Below, one piece after another: positions 1 through 6,708 of a stretch of DNA of 8,979 nucleotides; the first letter of the stretch is position 1; every line of letters begins with the position of its first letter. The notes beneath the pieces are model-generated. The model worked only from the letters and a program-made list of their open reading frames with translations. It was not told the DNA's origin and made no database searches. The position numbers and the translations under genes are program-made. The DNA lies in the NCBI GenBank assembly GCA_001770355.1, contig MEQV01000072.1, positions 6,030 to 15,008 on the forward strand, written 5' to 3'. Source of the stretch: Betaproteobacteria bacterium RIFCSPLOWO2_02_FULL_62_17 (GTDB lineage: Bacteria; Pseudomonadota; Gammaproteobacteria; Burkholderiales; SG8-39).

Positions 1-1154
1 TTGCTGCAGGAATCCGTGCGCAACAGACCGGCCGCGGGATCAAGATAGAACTTGGTCCATTGTGCGCGCGCAAGCGGCCATTCCTGTTCCGCGCGTTCGA
101 CGAATCGATTCCCCGGATGGCGTATCTGCAGAGTCACGCGGGCCTGCTTCTCTTTCCATCCATTGGGCTCGCCCTTGAGGTAGTACGCGAAAAAGCGCTT
201 TTGCAGATGCACACCATAATCGGTGTAGAAATGGGTCCAGTGTTCCAGGCCGTGGGCTTCCAGCCATTTTTCCTTCGCCGCGGCGCGCGTGAACGCTTCG
301 ATGTTGCCGCGCAGATGGATAGCCGGCGCGCCCCAGTTGGCGCAGGACAGGAACGGCGTGATGACCCTGGACCAATCCGGCGAGCGCGAGCGGTGAAACT
401 CGTCGTCGAGCGCATGCGCGAGATGGTCTGCGCCAATGTCAGAACGGTTGGCGCCAAGTTCTTCCTCCGTCAGCGTCGCCGGCCCCGCGACCCACTCTCC
501 GGTAACCCGGCTGCGCGCCCCGCGGCGTCCCACGCCGTTTTGCACCGTCTTGATCTGCAGGTCGGCGATATAGGGCGCGAAGCTGCACAGTATCCCGCCG
601 TGGCGCGACCATTCCCGGTAAGAATCGGCGGCCCCCTCCCAGGCGCACATGGCCGCGAGGTGAGGCGGCTGCAAGGAGGCCACCAGCCACTGGTTCATGG
701 CGTAGTAGGAAATGCCGCACAGGCCGACCTTGCCCGATGACCAGGGCTGCGCTGCCGCCCATTCGATGGCGGTGTAGATGTCCTTCACTTCGCGCGGCGA
801 GAACAGATCCATGAATCCCGGCGAGCGCCCCGCGCCGCGGGAATCGACGCGCACACAGGCATAGCCGTCGGGCACCCACTTCTCCGGATCGACCGTTTCC
901 CAGCATTGATATTTCTGCGAGGTGCCCGCCGTCACTTCGGGAAAGTCGCCGATCAGTTTGTTGTAGGCAAACCCGAAGCCGTCCTGGAAGGCCAGGCCCT
1001 TGCCGTAAGGGCCGCAAGTGAGTATGACCGGCGCCCCGCCCTGCGCCACCGGGCGGAATATATCGGCGCACAGCTCCAGGCCATCGTCCATCCTGATGGG
1101 CACGTCCCAGTCGACGCGCATGCCGTCGCGGATCTCGGTCTTGAATTCAGGCAT
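1..1154 (-). CDS. CocE/NonD family alpha/beta hydrolase (X-Pro dipeptidyl-peptidase S15-like), C-terminus cut by window edge
   Basis: A single open frame of 384 codons runs from ATG at 1154 to the left edge without a stop. An in-frame TGA lies immediately before the ATG, so this is the furthest upstream start possible. The protein fits the CocE/NonD serine hydrolases: an N-terminal beta strand region, a VRVDSRGAGRSPG segment (residues about 101-113), and the nucleophile elbow LCGISYYAMNQW with likely catalytic Ser149. A His-rich segment, HWTHFYTDYG (about 305-314), probably supplies the catalytic histidine. From about residue 338 the sequence enters the jelly-roll C-terminal domain, including EWPLARAQWTKFYLDP. 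Relatives hydrolyse acyl ester or amide bonds, but the substrate cannot be told. No signal peptide is visible, suggesting a cytoplasmic enzyme. The segment that usually carries the catalytic Asp reads ANWGAPAIH, with no Asp at the expected place. The Shine-Dalgarno sequence is weak. A truncated SDR gene lies upstream on the same strand, so the two may once have been co-transcribed. The family call is firm; the substrate is unknown. Confidence 0.9.
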   Translation of the reverse strand, partial: MPEFKTEIRDGMRVDWDVPIRMDDGLELCADIFRPVAQGGAPVILTCGPYGKGLAFQDGFGFAYNKLIGDFPEVTAGTSQKYQCWETVDPEKWVPDGYACVRVDSRGAGRSPGFMDLFSPREVKDIYTAIEWAAAQPWSSGKVGLCGISYYAMNQWLVASLQPPHLAAMCAWEGAADSYREWSRHGGILCSFAPYIADLQIKTVQNGVGRRGARSRVTGEWVAGPATLTEEELGANRSDIGADHLAHALDDEFHRSRSPDWSRVITPFLSCANWGAPAIHLRGNIEAFTRAAAKEKWLEAHGLEHWTHFYTDYGVHLQKRFFAYYLKGEPNGWKEKQARVTLQIRHPGNRFVERAEQEWPLARAQWTKFYLDPAAGLLRTDSCS

Positions 1155-1199
1155 TCAAACCACGGTGTTTGCTCGGAAGCCTTGCAGTGTAGGCATTCA
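1149..1199 (-). repeat. 9-bp direct repeat framing a 13-codon upstream ORF at the hydrolase start
   Basis: AGGCATTCA (plus strand) occurs at 1149-1157 and again at 1191-1199, exactly 42 bases apart. On the minus strand each copy reads TGAATGCCT. The downstream copy contains the hydrolase start codon. The upstream copy provides an ATG at 1196 that opens a 13-codon frame, in register with the hydrolase, ending in a TGA that directly precedes the hydrolase ATG. It could be a translationally coupled leader, a repeated operator, or a by-product of the deletion that removed the neighbouring SDR gene. The repeat itself is plainly visible; any function is speculation. Confidence 0.4.
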
Positions 1200-1211
1200 G
1201 CGCGGACCAGG

Positions 1212-1337
1212 TCAATCACCGGGGATTTGCCGTAAACACATGAATGGCGGGCAGGCGGCAAGCGCCGCGCAGCCTCGTCCCAGGCCCTTGCTCGCGCCGC
1301 AGACCAATGCCTTTTTTCCCCTTATCCCCAATTCCAT
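1212..1337 (-). pseudogene. 5' stub of a short-chain dehydrogenase/reductase gene
   Basis: A 42-codon frame starts at ATG 1337 and ends with TGA at 1214-1212. It opens with MELGIRGKKALVCGASKGLG, a textbook SDR N-terminus: a beta strand followed by a glycine-rich nucleotide-binding loop (CGASKGLG, residues 13-20, equivalent to TGxxxGxG) and the start of the next helix (RGCAALAA). SDR similarity stops at about residue 28, and the last 14 residues look unrelated. Intact SDRs have about 250 residues, so roughly 90 percent of the gene is missing: the Rossmann core and the Ser-Tyr-Lys catalytic residues are gone. A purine-rich stretch (AGAAAAGA) lies a few bases before the ATG and could serve as a ribosome binding site. 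It lies divergently to moaA and just upstream of the hydrolase in the same direction, so its old promoter may now serve the hydrolase. A functional enzyme is excluded; a translated short peptide is not. Confidence 0.75.
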
Positions 1338-1416
1338 TGCGGTCTTTTCTGTACAAACGAATCCCGCAAACTAACAGAATGGGGAAACCGCGCCAAGCAA
1401 GGTAGACTTGCCGTCC

Positions 1417-2505
1417 ATGGAACGAAATACACCGATCCCAACCATCCCCATTGCCGATTTGCGGCGCGGGAAAGCGCTGCCCGCCGCGCATGCGCAGTCT
1501 GGAGCGCTTGCCGACTCGCGCGGCCGGCAACTTCGCGACCTGCGCATTTCGGTGACCGACCGCTGCAATTTCCGCTGCGTGTACTGCATGCCGAAGGAAA
1601 TTTTCGGCGCGGATTATCAATTCCTGCCGCGCAGCCAGTTGCTGGACTTCGACGAAATCACCCGTCTCGTCAGGATTTTCAAGGAGCGCGGCATTGCCAA
1701 GGTGCGCCTCACCGGCGGCGAGCCGCTGCTGCGCAAGAACATCGAGCATTTGATCGAACAGATTGCCGCCATCGGCGGCCTGGATATCGCGCTCACCACC
1801 AACGGTTCGATGCTGGCGCGCATGGCGCGCGGCCTGCGCGACGCGGGACTGGATCGCGTTACCGTCAGCCTGGACGCGATCGACGAGGCGACTTTTCAGA
1901 AAATGAACGACGCGAAATTCCCGGTGGCCAAGGTGCTGGAGGGCATAGACGCCGCCGCCGCCGCGGGCCTCACGCCGGTCAAGATCAACATGGTGGTCAA
2001 GCGCGGCCTCAACGAGCACGCGATCCTGCCCATGGCGCGCCATTTTCACAATTCCGGGCGCATCGTGCGTTTCATCGAATACATGGATGTGGGCTCGACC
2101 AACGGCTGGCGCATGGACGATGTGATCTCCTCGCGCGATATCGTTGAACGCATCGGCGCTGTCTACCCGCTGGAACAGGTCGATCCGCATTACACCGGCG
2201 AGGTCGCCGAGCGCTGGCGCTACCGCGATGGCTCGGGCGAGATCGGCGTGATCTCCTCGGTCACGCAGGCGTTCTGCCATGCCTGCACCCGCGCGCGCCT
2301 GTCCACCGAAGGAATGCTCTATACCTGCCTGTTCGCGCAAAGCGGCTATGACCTGCGAGCCCTGCTGCGCAATGGCACCGGTGACGACGCCATCGGCGAG
2401 GCCATCAGCGGCATCTGGCAGGCGCGCGACGACCGCTATTCGGAGATTCGTACCGAGGATACCGCCAGCCAGCGCAAGATCGAAATGTCCTATATCGGTG
2501 GCTAG
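1417..2505 (+). CDS. moaA: GTP 3',8-cyclase MoaA (molybdenum cofactor biosynthesis)
   Basis: This is a radical SAM enzyme that, with MoaC, converts GTP into cyclic pyranopterin monophosphate, the first step of molybdenum cofactor synthesis. From the ATG at 1417 the protein has 362 residues. The radical SAM cluster motif CNFRCVYC places cysteines at 50, 54 and 57, followed by LTGGEPLLR, which contacts SAM. The second, C-terminal 4Fe-4S site is FCHACTRARLSTEGMLYTC, with cysteines at 287, 290 and 304. The protein ends in the Gly-Gly tail needed for activity in this family. An N-terminal extension of about 30 residues makes it longer than the 329-residue E. coli protein, as is common in betaproteobacteria. 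An in-frame TTG at 1408 could add three residues. I prefer the ATG, but AAGG at 1399-1402 is compatible with either. It is the first gene of a plus-strand block, followed by fdhD after 15 bases, and diverges from the SDR stub. Confidence 0.97.
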   Translation: MERNTPIPTIPIADLRRGKALPAAHAQSGALADSRGRQLRDLRISVTDRCNFRCVYCMPKEIFGADYQFLPRSQLLDFDEITRLVRIFKERGIAKVRLTGGEPLLRKNIEHLIEQIAAIGGLDIALTTNGSMLARMARGLRDAGLDRVTVSLDAIDEATFQKMNDAKFPVAKVLEGIDAAAAAGLTPVKINMVVKRGLNEHAILPMARHFHNSGRIVRFIEYMDVGSTNGWRMDDVISSRDIVERIGAVYPLEQVDPHYTGEVAERWRYRDGSGEIGVISSVTQAFCHACTRARLSTEGMLYTCLFAQSGYDLRALLRNGTGDDAIGEAISGIWQARDDRYSEIRTEDTASQRKIEMSYIGG

Positions 2506-2520
2506 GCCGCAGCACCCGAA

Positions 2521-3363
2521 ATGCCCCGCCCGCTCATCACCCAGGCCAGCCGTCCCCTTATCTATGAGGTCGAGGCCATCAACGAGCGCGGCGAAGCCCT
2601 GCGTTCACCGATTGCCGGCGAAGCGCCGCTGACCTTGTATGTCGACAAGCGCGAGATCGTCACCTTGATGACGCTGGGCCAGCATCCCGAAGCCCTGGCA
2701 ATCGGGTACCTGCGCAACCAGCGGCTGCTGCAATCGATCGAACAGATCAGCGCGGTGCAGGTTGACTGGGAGACCGAATCGGTCGCGGTTACCACCCATG
2801 GCGGCCTGGATGATCTGGGTGAAAAAACCGCGAAACGAACGGTGACTTCCGGCTGCGGCCAGGGAACCATGTTTGGCGACCTGATGGAAGAAATCGACGA
2901 TATCCGCCTGCGCGAGGACGTTTTACTGGATGAGGCGTCGCTGTTTGCCATGCTGGAGGACCTGCGCCGCGGCGAAACCCTTTACAAAAGCGCCGGTGCC
3001 GTGCACGGCTGCGCGCTGCTCGCGGCGCCGGCCGGCGCGCCGCCGCGCCAGCTCTACTTCGTCGAGGATGTGGGCCGGCACAACGCGGTCGATGCCATCG
3101 CCGGACTGATGTGGCTCGATGGCGTGGACGGCTCGGACAAGATCTTCTATACCACCGGCAGGCTGACCTCGGAGATGGTGATCAAGGCAGCCCAGATGCG
3201 GGTGCCATTTCTGGTGTCGCGCTCGGGGCTCACGCAGATGGGCCATGCGATCGCCGAGCGCACCGGCATCACCATGATCGGCCGCGCCGCCGGACATCGT
3301 TACCTGCTTTTTACCGGCCGGCACCGCTTCAAAAAAGCGCTTGCGCCGACCGCGCTCGCATGA
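2521..3363 (+). CDS. fdhD: Formate dehydrogenase accessory sulfurtransferase FdhD
   Basis: FdhD passes sulfur from the cysteine desulfurase IscS to the bis-MGD cofactor of formate dehydrogenase, which is needed for its activity. The 280-residue length fits the family. Conserved blocks are visible in order: SGCGQGTMFGD (about 110-120) around the sulfur-carrying cysteine Cys112, SAGAVHGCALL (157-167), FVEDVGRHNAVDAIAG (180-195), DKIFYTTGRLTSEMV (206-220), and the C-terminal FLVSRSGLTQMGHAIAERTG (230-249). The E. coli protein has a CxxC motif at the first block. Here only the first cysteine is present and glycine occupies the second position (residue 115), as I recall from other betaproteobacterial FdhD sequences. 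The start at 2521 lies 15 bases after the moaA stop with no clear ribosome binding site, suggesting translational coupling. The gene ends in an ATGA overlap with mobA. Its place inside a cofactor operon suggests that formate dehydrogenase is a main client of this pathway here. Confidence 0.96.
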   Translation: MPRPLITQASRPLIYEVEAINERGEALRSPIAGEAPLTLYVDKREIVTLMTLGQHPEALAIGYLRNQRLLQSIEQISAVQVDWETESVAVTTHGGLDDLGEKTAKRTVTSGCGQGTMFGDLMEEIDDIRLREDVLLDEASLFAMLEDLRRGETLYKSAGAVHGCALLAAPAGAPPRQLYFVEDVGRHNAVDAIAGLMWLDGVDGSDKIFYTTGRLTSEMVIKAAQMRVPFLVSRSGLTQMGHAIAERTGITMIGRAAGHRYLLFTGRHRFKKALAPTALA

Positions 3364-3962
3364 GCACCAAGCAAGGTGTCTGCGGGCTGATTCTTGCCGG
3401 CGGCCAGGGACGCCGCATGGGCGGCGTGGACAAGGGCCTGCAAGCCCTGCGCGGACGACCCATGGTGCAGTGGGTGCTGGAGCGCCTCAGCCCCCAGGTT
3501 GACGAGATCCTCATCAATGCCAACCAGAACCTGGACGCCTACGGCGCGCTTGGCTACCCGGTGATCGCCGACACACTGCAGGAGACCGATGGCGGATTCG
3601 CCGGACCGCTGGCGGGATTGCACGCGGGACTTGAGCATTGCGCGCATCCGCTGCTCGCCAGCGTGCCCTGCGATTCGCCCTTCCTGCCCGCCGACCTGAT
3701 TGCGCGCCTGCGCTCGGCGCTGGAAACAAAGGGCGCGCAACTCGCCGTCGCGCGCACCGGCGCGCAAGCGCATCCGGTGTTCGCGTTGATGCGGCGCGAG
3801 GTGCGCGCGCATCTGGGCGAGTTTCTGAGCAGAGGCGGCCGACGAATCGACACCTGGTATGCCACACTCGCCGTCGCCGATGTCGCCTTCGACGACGAGG
3901 CCGGGGCATTCTCCAACATCAACACGCGCGCTGAACTCCGCGTCCATGAGGCAACGCAATGA
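3360..3962 (+). CDS. mobA: Molybdenum cofactor guanylyltransferase MobA
   Basis: MobA transfers GMP from GTP onto the molybdenum cofactor, giving the bis-molybdopterin guanine dinucleotide form used by DMSO-reductase-family enzymes such as formate dehydrogenase. The 200-residue protein begins with the nucleotide-binding signature LILAGGQGRRMGGVDKGL (about 10-27, with the conserved Lys25) and carries the metal-binding SVPCDSPFLP motif (101-110, Asp105). The late motif FSNINTRAEL is also typical. The frame stays open upstream into fdhD, but the homology starts only at MSTKQG, and the ATG at 3360 overlaps the fdhD stop as ATGA. This supports that start and translational coupling. Its own stop overlaps the moeA start in the same way. 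Similar transferases (MocA for the CMP form) exist, but the short length, sequence signature and fdhD neighbour favour MobA. Confidence 0.95.
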   Translation: MSTKQGVCGLILAGGQGRRMGGVDKGLQALRGRPMVQWVLERLSPQVDEILINANQNLDAYGALGYPVIADTLQETDGGFAGPLAGLHAGLEHCAHPLLASVPCDSPFLPADLIARLRSALETKGAQLAVARTGAQAHPVFALMRREVRAHLGEFLSRGGRRIDTWYATLAVADVAFDDEAGAFSNINTRAELRVHEATQ

Positions 3963-5242
3963 GCACACCCCTCGCATCCCTGGCCGATGCCGTCAGCTGC
4001 GTCTCCGACTACGATCCGGACGCATTGCCGGTTGCCGACGCCAGGCGCGTCATTGGTGCGCTGGCGCGGCCGGTCGAAGGCGTCGAGACGCTGGCGGTGC
4101 GCGACGCGCTCGGCCGCGTGCTGGCCGAGGAACTGGTTTCGCCGATCAATGTGCCGCAGCACGACAACTCGGCCATGGATGGCTGGGCGCTGCTCGGCGC
4201 CGGTCTCAACCCGGATGCGGAAACCGTGCTCACCGAAATCGGCACCGCCCTGGCCGGCGGCGCTTTCGCGGGGACCGTGGGTAAGGGCGAATGCGTGCGC
4301 ATCATGACCGGCGCGGTCATCCCCAGAGGCACCGATACCGTGGTGCCGCAGGAGTCGGTACAGGCGCAAGGCAAGCGCATCGTGTTCCCCGCCGGACAAA
4401 AGCCCGGACAGCACCGGCGCCTGGCGGGCGAAGATCTGGCCCAGGGCAAACCCGCCCTGGCCGCCGGCACCTGGCTGCGTCCCGCCGAGCTGGGCCTGGT
4501 TGCATCGCTCGGCATCGCGCAACTTGCGGTACGCCGCCGCCCCAAGGTTGCATTTTTTTCCACCGGCAACGAACTGCGCCCGGTGGGTCAGCCGCTGGGC
4601 AACGGCGAGGTCTATGACAGCAATCGCTATACGCTCTGGGGCATGCTCGAACGCCTGGGCTGCGAAGCCATCGACATGGGCGTGGTGCGCGATGAACCGG
4701 CCCTGATCGAAGCCGCATTCCGTGGAGCCGCGGCAAGAGCCGATGCCGTTATCACCACCGGTGGCGTTTCGGTCGGCGAGGCCGACTACACCAAGGCGAT
4801 GATGGCACGCCTGGGCGAGGTGGCGTTCTGGACACTCGCCATGCGCCCCGGCCGCCCCATGGCTTTCGGTCGAGTCAGCGACGGGGAGAAATCGGCCTTG
4901 CTGTTCGGCCTGCCTGGCAACCCGGTTGCGGTGATGGTGACGTTTTACTTTTTCGTGCGCGGCGCGCTGCTGGCGATGGCGGGCAGAAAGGACGACGAAC
5001 TGCCCTTGCTGCGCGCGCGCGCGGCGTCGGCGATGAAGAAAAAACCCGGCCGCACCGAGTATCTGCGCGGCATCCTCGCCAATCAGGGCGGCGAATGGCG
5101 CGTGCGCCTCACCGGCCCGCAGGGTTCGGGCATCCTGAGTTCCATGGCCCAGGCCAATTGCTTCGTGGTGCTGCGCCATGAGCAGGGCAATGTCGCGGCC
5201 GGCGATCTGGTGGATGTATTGCTGATGGATGGGTTGGTGTAG
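3959..5242 (+). CDS. moeA: Molybdopterin molybdenumtransferase MoeA
   Basis: MoeA inserts molybdenum from molybdate into adenylylated molybdopterin to complete the molybdenum cofactor. The protein has 427 residues, close to the usual length of about 410. Recognised blocks are the substrate-binding NVPQHDNSAMDGWAL (64-78), GECVRIMTGAVIPRGTDTVV, the STGNEL motif beginning the MogA-like domain, TTGGVSVGEADYTK, and GLPGNPVAVMV. The C-terminal beta-barrel domain ends in the GDLVDVLLMDGLV strand region. The ATG at 3959 overlaps the mobA stop and is preceded by GAGG at 3948-3951, a good ribosome binding site seven bases upstream. It is the last gene of the moaA-fdhD-mobA-moeA block. No strong hairpin with a T-run is visible in the 43 bases before the convergent DUF2784 gene. 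A very long open frame on the opposite strand covers this gene, but it is a composition artefact. Confidence 0.96.
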   Translation: MSTPLASLADAVSCVSDYDPDALPVADARRVIGALARPVEGVETLAVRDALGRVLAEELVSPINVPQHDNSAMDGWALLGAGLNPDAETVLTEIGTALAGGAFAGTVGKGECVRIMTGAVIPRGTDTVVPQESVQAQGKRIVFPAGQKPGQHRRLAGEDLAQGKPALAAGTWLRPAELGLVASLGIAQLAVRRRPKVAFFSTGNELRPVGQPLGNGEVYDSNRYTLWGMLERLGCEAIDMGVVRDEPALIEAAFRGAAARADAVITTGGVSVGEADYTKAMMARLGEVAFWTLAMRPGRPMAFGRVSDGEKSALLFGLPGNPVAVMVTFYFFVRGALLAMAGRKDDELPLLRARAASAMKKKPGRTEYLRGILANQGGEWRVRLTGPQGSGILSSMAQANCFVVLRHEQGNVAAGDLVDVLLMDGLV

Positions 5243-5285
5243 ACACTGGCCAAAAAAGCGATGGCATGCGCCTTGGATACGAGGT

Positions 5286-5711
5286 CTAAGCCTGCCTCCG
5301 ATCGGCGCGTCGTTTGAATCTGGGCGGAAAGTACCACCAGATCGCCACCACCAACAGCCCGAAAACCGAGTACGACAGGGTGAAAACCCAAGCCGGAGCC
5401 TCGTAGTACAAGGCGCGTTGCAGCCAATATTCGATGAAGCTGATGCCATAGGTGGATGCGCCGGCCTTTGCGCGCAGCCACATCTCCAGGCTTGTGATGG
5501 GACAGGTGATTCCGAACCAGGACTCCGCCACGACCGCCGCGATGAAGGCCAGATGCACGAGCCGGAACCAGGGCGCGTTGACCCAAGGCCAGGAGCGAAG
5601 GTTGCCTGCAACGATAAGAACAAGTGCCCCGATGACAAACGCGACAATGCCAAAATGCAGCGCGAGCACCACATCGGCCAGGAACTGATAGGGAGGGAAG
5701 AAGGCCACCAC
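5286..5711 (-). CDS. DUF2784-type small membrane protein
   Basis: The 141-residue protein is predicted to span the membrane several times. Hydrophobic stretches lie at about residues 10-37 (LADVVLALHFGIVAFVIGAL), 49-70 (LVHLAFIAAVVAESWFG) and 103-127 (WVFTLSYSVFGLLVVAIWWY), followed by a basic C-terminal tail (RFKRRADRR). The LADxVLxLHF start, the WFGITCPITSLEMWLR segment and the YGISFIEYWL segment match the DUF2784 family as I know it. That family consists of short inner-membrane proteins of unknown function. No ATG is available in this frame. An in-frame TAG lies at 5720-5718, so the start must be GTG at 5711 or GTG at 5708, and neither has a clear ribosome binding site. The gene converges on moeA with 43 bases between. 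Nothing nearby suggests its role. The coding call is well supported by hydropathy and family pattern, while the exact start is uncertain. Confidence 0.85.
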   Translation of the reverse strand: MVAFFPPYQFLADVVLALHFGIVAFVIGALVLIVAGNLRSWPWVNAPWFRLVHLAFIAAVVAESWFGITCPITSLEMWLRAKAGASTYGISFIEYWLQRALYYEAPAWVFTLSYSVFGLLVVAIWWYFPPRFKRRADRRQA

Positions 5712-5893
5712 TGCATGCTAGACGAACATTGCGAAAGCGACAATAAGCCTGCCCGAAGAGGTCGCGAGCAGCAGCGGGACCATTGAATGGTGCGGCGCTG
5801 ATACCTTGAGATGGCTTGGCGCGCAAATGATCCCAGGAAGCGTACCCCCACATCGTTTATTATTGCGGGGTCGGTGTCCGCGATGGGGGTCGC

Positions 5894-6247
5894 ATGGAAC
5901 AAGCTCTCGAACGAAAGCCTGCCGGGCCGCAGGCCGCTTCAGCTGCCGGGGTTCAGGGTGCCTGGGAAGCTCTTCGCCGTTACCTCGAATCGCGAAGCAA
6001 GGACCTTTGCGACGAGGTGCGCCATTACCCGACTCCCATCGCACGCTGCGACGTGCAGCTGACCAAGCTCATCGAGCACCGCACCCATGCGCTGGAGTTG
6101 CTGCGGCGTTTCACGGCGATCGAGACCGGACCGCTTTCCTTTACCGCGATGCGCGGCTTCGTCGCCGGCTACGCGTCCTCGGACGACGACATTGAAGCGG
6201 GACTGGTTGCGCGGCTGAATGCGACACTGAAAGGGAAACCACCATGA
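5894..6247 (+). CDS. Hypothetical protein, helical and cytoplasmic
   Basis: I do not recognise this 117-residue protein. It has no signal peptide and no membrane segment. After an Ala-rich, probably disordered N-terminus (residues 1-20) it appears mainly helical: a helix with WEALRRYLESRSKDLCDEV (24-42), a PTPIARCDVQLTKL segment (46-59), then EHRTHALELLRRF (61-73) and an acidic SSDDDIEAGL region near the C-terminus. Two cysteines (39 and 52) are present, with no metal-binding pattern. The start at 5894 has a G-rich ribosome binding site (GGGGGT at 5885-5890), and codon use is GC-rich at third positions like that of its neighbours. Its stop overlaps the next gene's start as ATGA, which strongly supports both being real and co-translated. 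The 182 bases before it, up to the DUF2784 start, hold no gene that I can support and probably contain promoters for both directions. Confidence 0.75.
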   Translation: MEQALERKPAGPQAASAAGVQGAWEALRRYLESRSKDLCDEVRHYPTPIARCDVQLTKLIEHRTHALELLRRFTAIETGPLSFTAMRGFVAGYASSDDDIEAGLVARLNATLKGKPP

Positions 6248-6693
6248 ACATCTTTCGACGCGGTTTGGCCGGAATCGAGCGGCATGCGCTGCTGGTCTCA
6301 TTGGGGCTTCTGACCATGCTGGCGCTGCCCGCGAGCCACGCGCAGGCGCCTGCCGATGCGCTCGCGCCGGTCGAGGCCTGGTTCTATCTCGGCCGGCGGA
6401 ACCAGACCGGCGCCTGGGCACCGGTGTCAGGCGCGCTGCGGCTGGATTCCGCGAGGGACCCCAAGCGCGTCACCGTGTTGCGCGACGCGGTGCTGGTGGA
6501 CAACATCAACCCCGATCCCGCCGGCGCGGCGGGCGATCCCGCCATGTCGGAATGGACGCGCGTGGTGCGGCGCGGGCCCGCAGCCATTGCGCTGCTGGAA
6601 CTGGTGCGGCAGGATTCCATCGGCAACGCCAAGCTGGTCTGGGCCAAGGTGCGGGTGCCCGGCGAGCGGGTCGAGGTGACGCGGCGCCGCTGA
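6244..6693 (+). CDS. Hypothetical exported protein
   Basis: This 149-residue protein is not recognised. It begins with a convincing signal peptide: basic MNIFRRGLAGIERH, a hydrophobic core LLVSLGLLTMLALPA, and a likely cleavage after SHA at residue 33. There is no lipobox cysteine, so a periplasmic or secreted soluble protein is expected. The mature part, about 116 residues, has alternating hydrophobic and charged residues suggesting a beta-rich fold (AWFYLGRRNQTGAWAPVSG, KRVTVLRDAVLVDNI, LVWAKVRVPGERVEVTRR), perhaps a small barrel, but that is inference only. A purine-rich AAAGGGAAA at about 6230-6238 can serve as ribosome binding site. The ATG overlaps the stop of the preceding gene, so the two form a small operon. 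The gene converges with the Bug relic, leaving 15 bases between them. Confidence 0.78.
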   Translation: MNIFRRGLAGIERHALLVSLGLLTMLALPASHAQAPADALAPVEAWFYLGRRNQTGAWAPVSGALRLDSARDPKRVTVLRDAVLVDNINPDPAGAAGDPAMSEWTRVVRRGPAAIALLELVRQDSIGNAKLVWAKVRVPGERVEVTRRR

Positions 6694-6708
6694 CTGAATC
6701 GTTCCGCT

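Noticed and set aside
60..740. 226-codon plus-strand frame at the left end
   Set aside because: It is the shadow of the hydrolase, whose minus-strand frame shows clear catalytic motifs.
1216..2340. 374-codon minus-strand frame opposite moaA
   Set aside because: moaA is certain on the plus strand. The antisense protein has no family signature, and its tail is in a different frame from the SDR stub.
5243..5285. Possible bidirectional terminator between moeA and the DUF2784 gene
   Set aside because: Only very short self-complementary stretches such as GGCATGCGCC are present, with no stable hairpin and T-run.
5718..5783. Hydrophobic 21-codon frame ending in TAG, in register with and just before the DUF2784 start
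   Set aside because: It could suggest a longer DUF2784 N-terminus cut by a stop, but family members normally begin near the GTG start and no ribosome binding site precedes this frame.
3554..5902. 782-codon open frame on the minus strand opposite moeA, part of mobA and the DUF2784 gene
   Set aside because: It lies antisense to well-identified genes, has low-complexity Arg/Gly/Ala/His-rich composition, no recognisable domain, and is explained by GC-rich codon bias.
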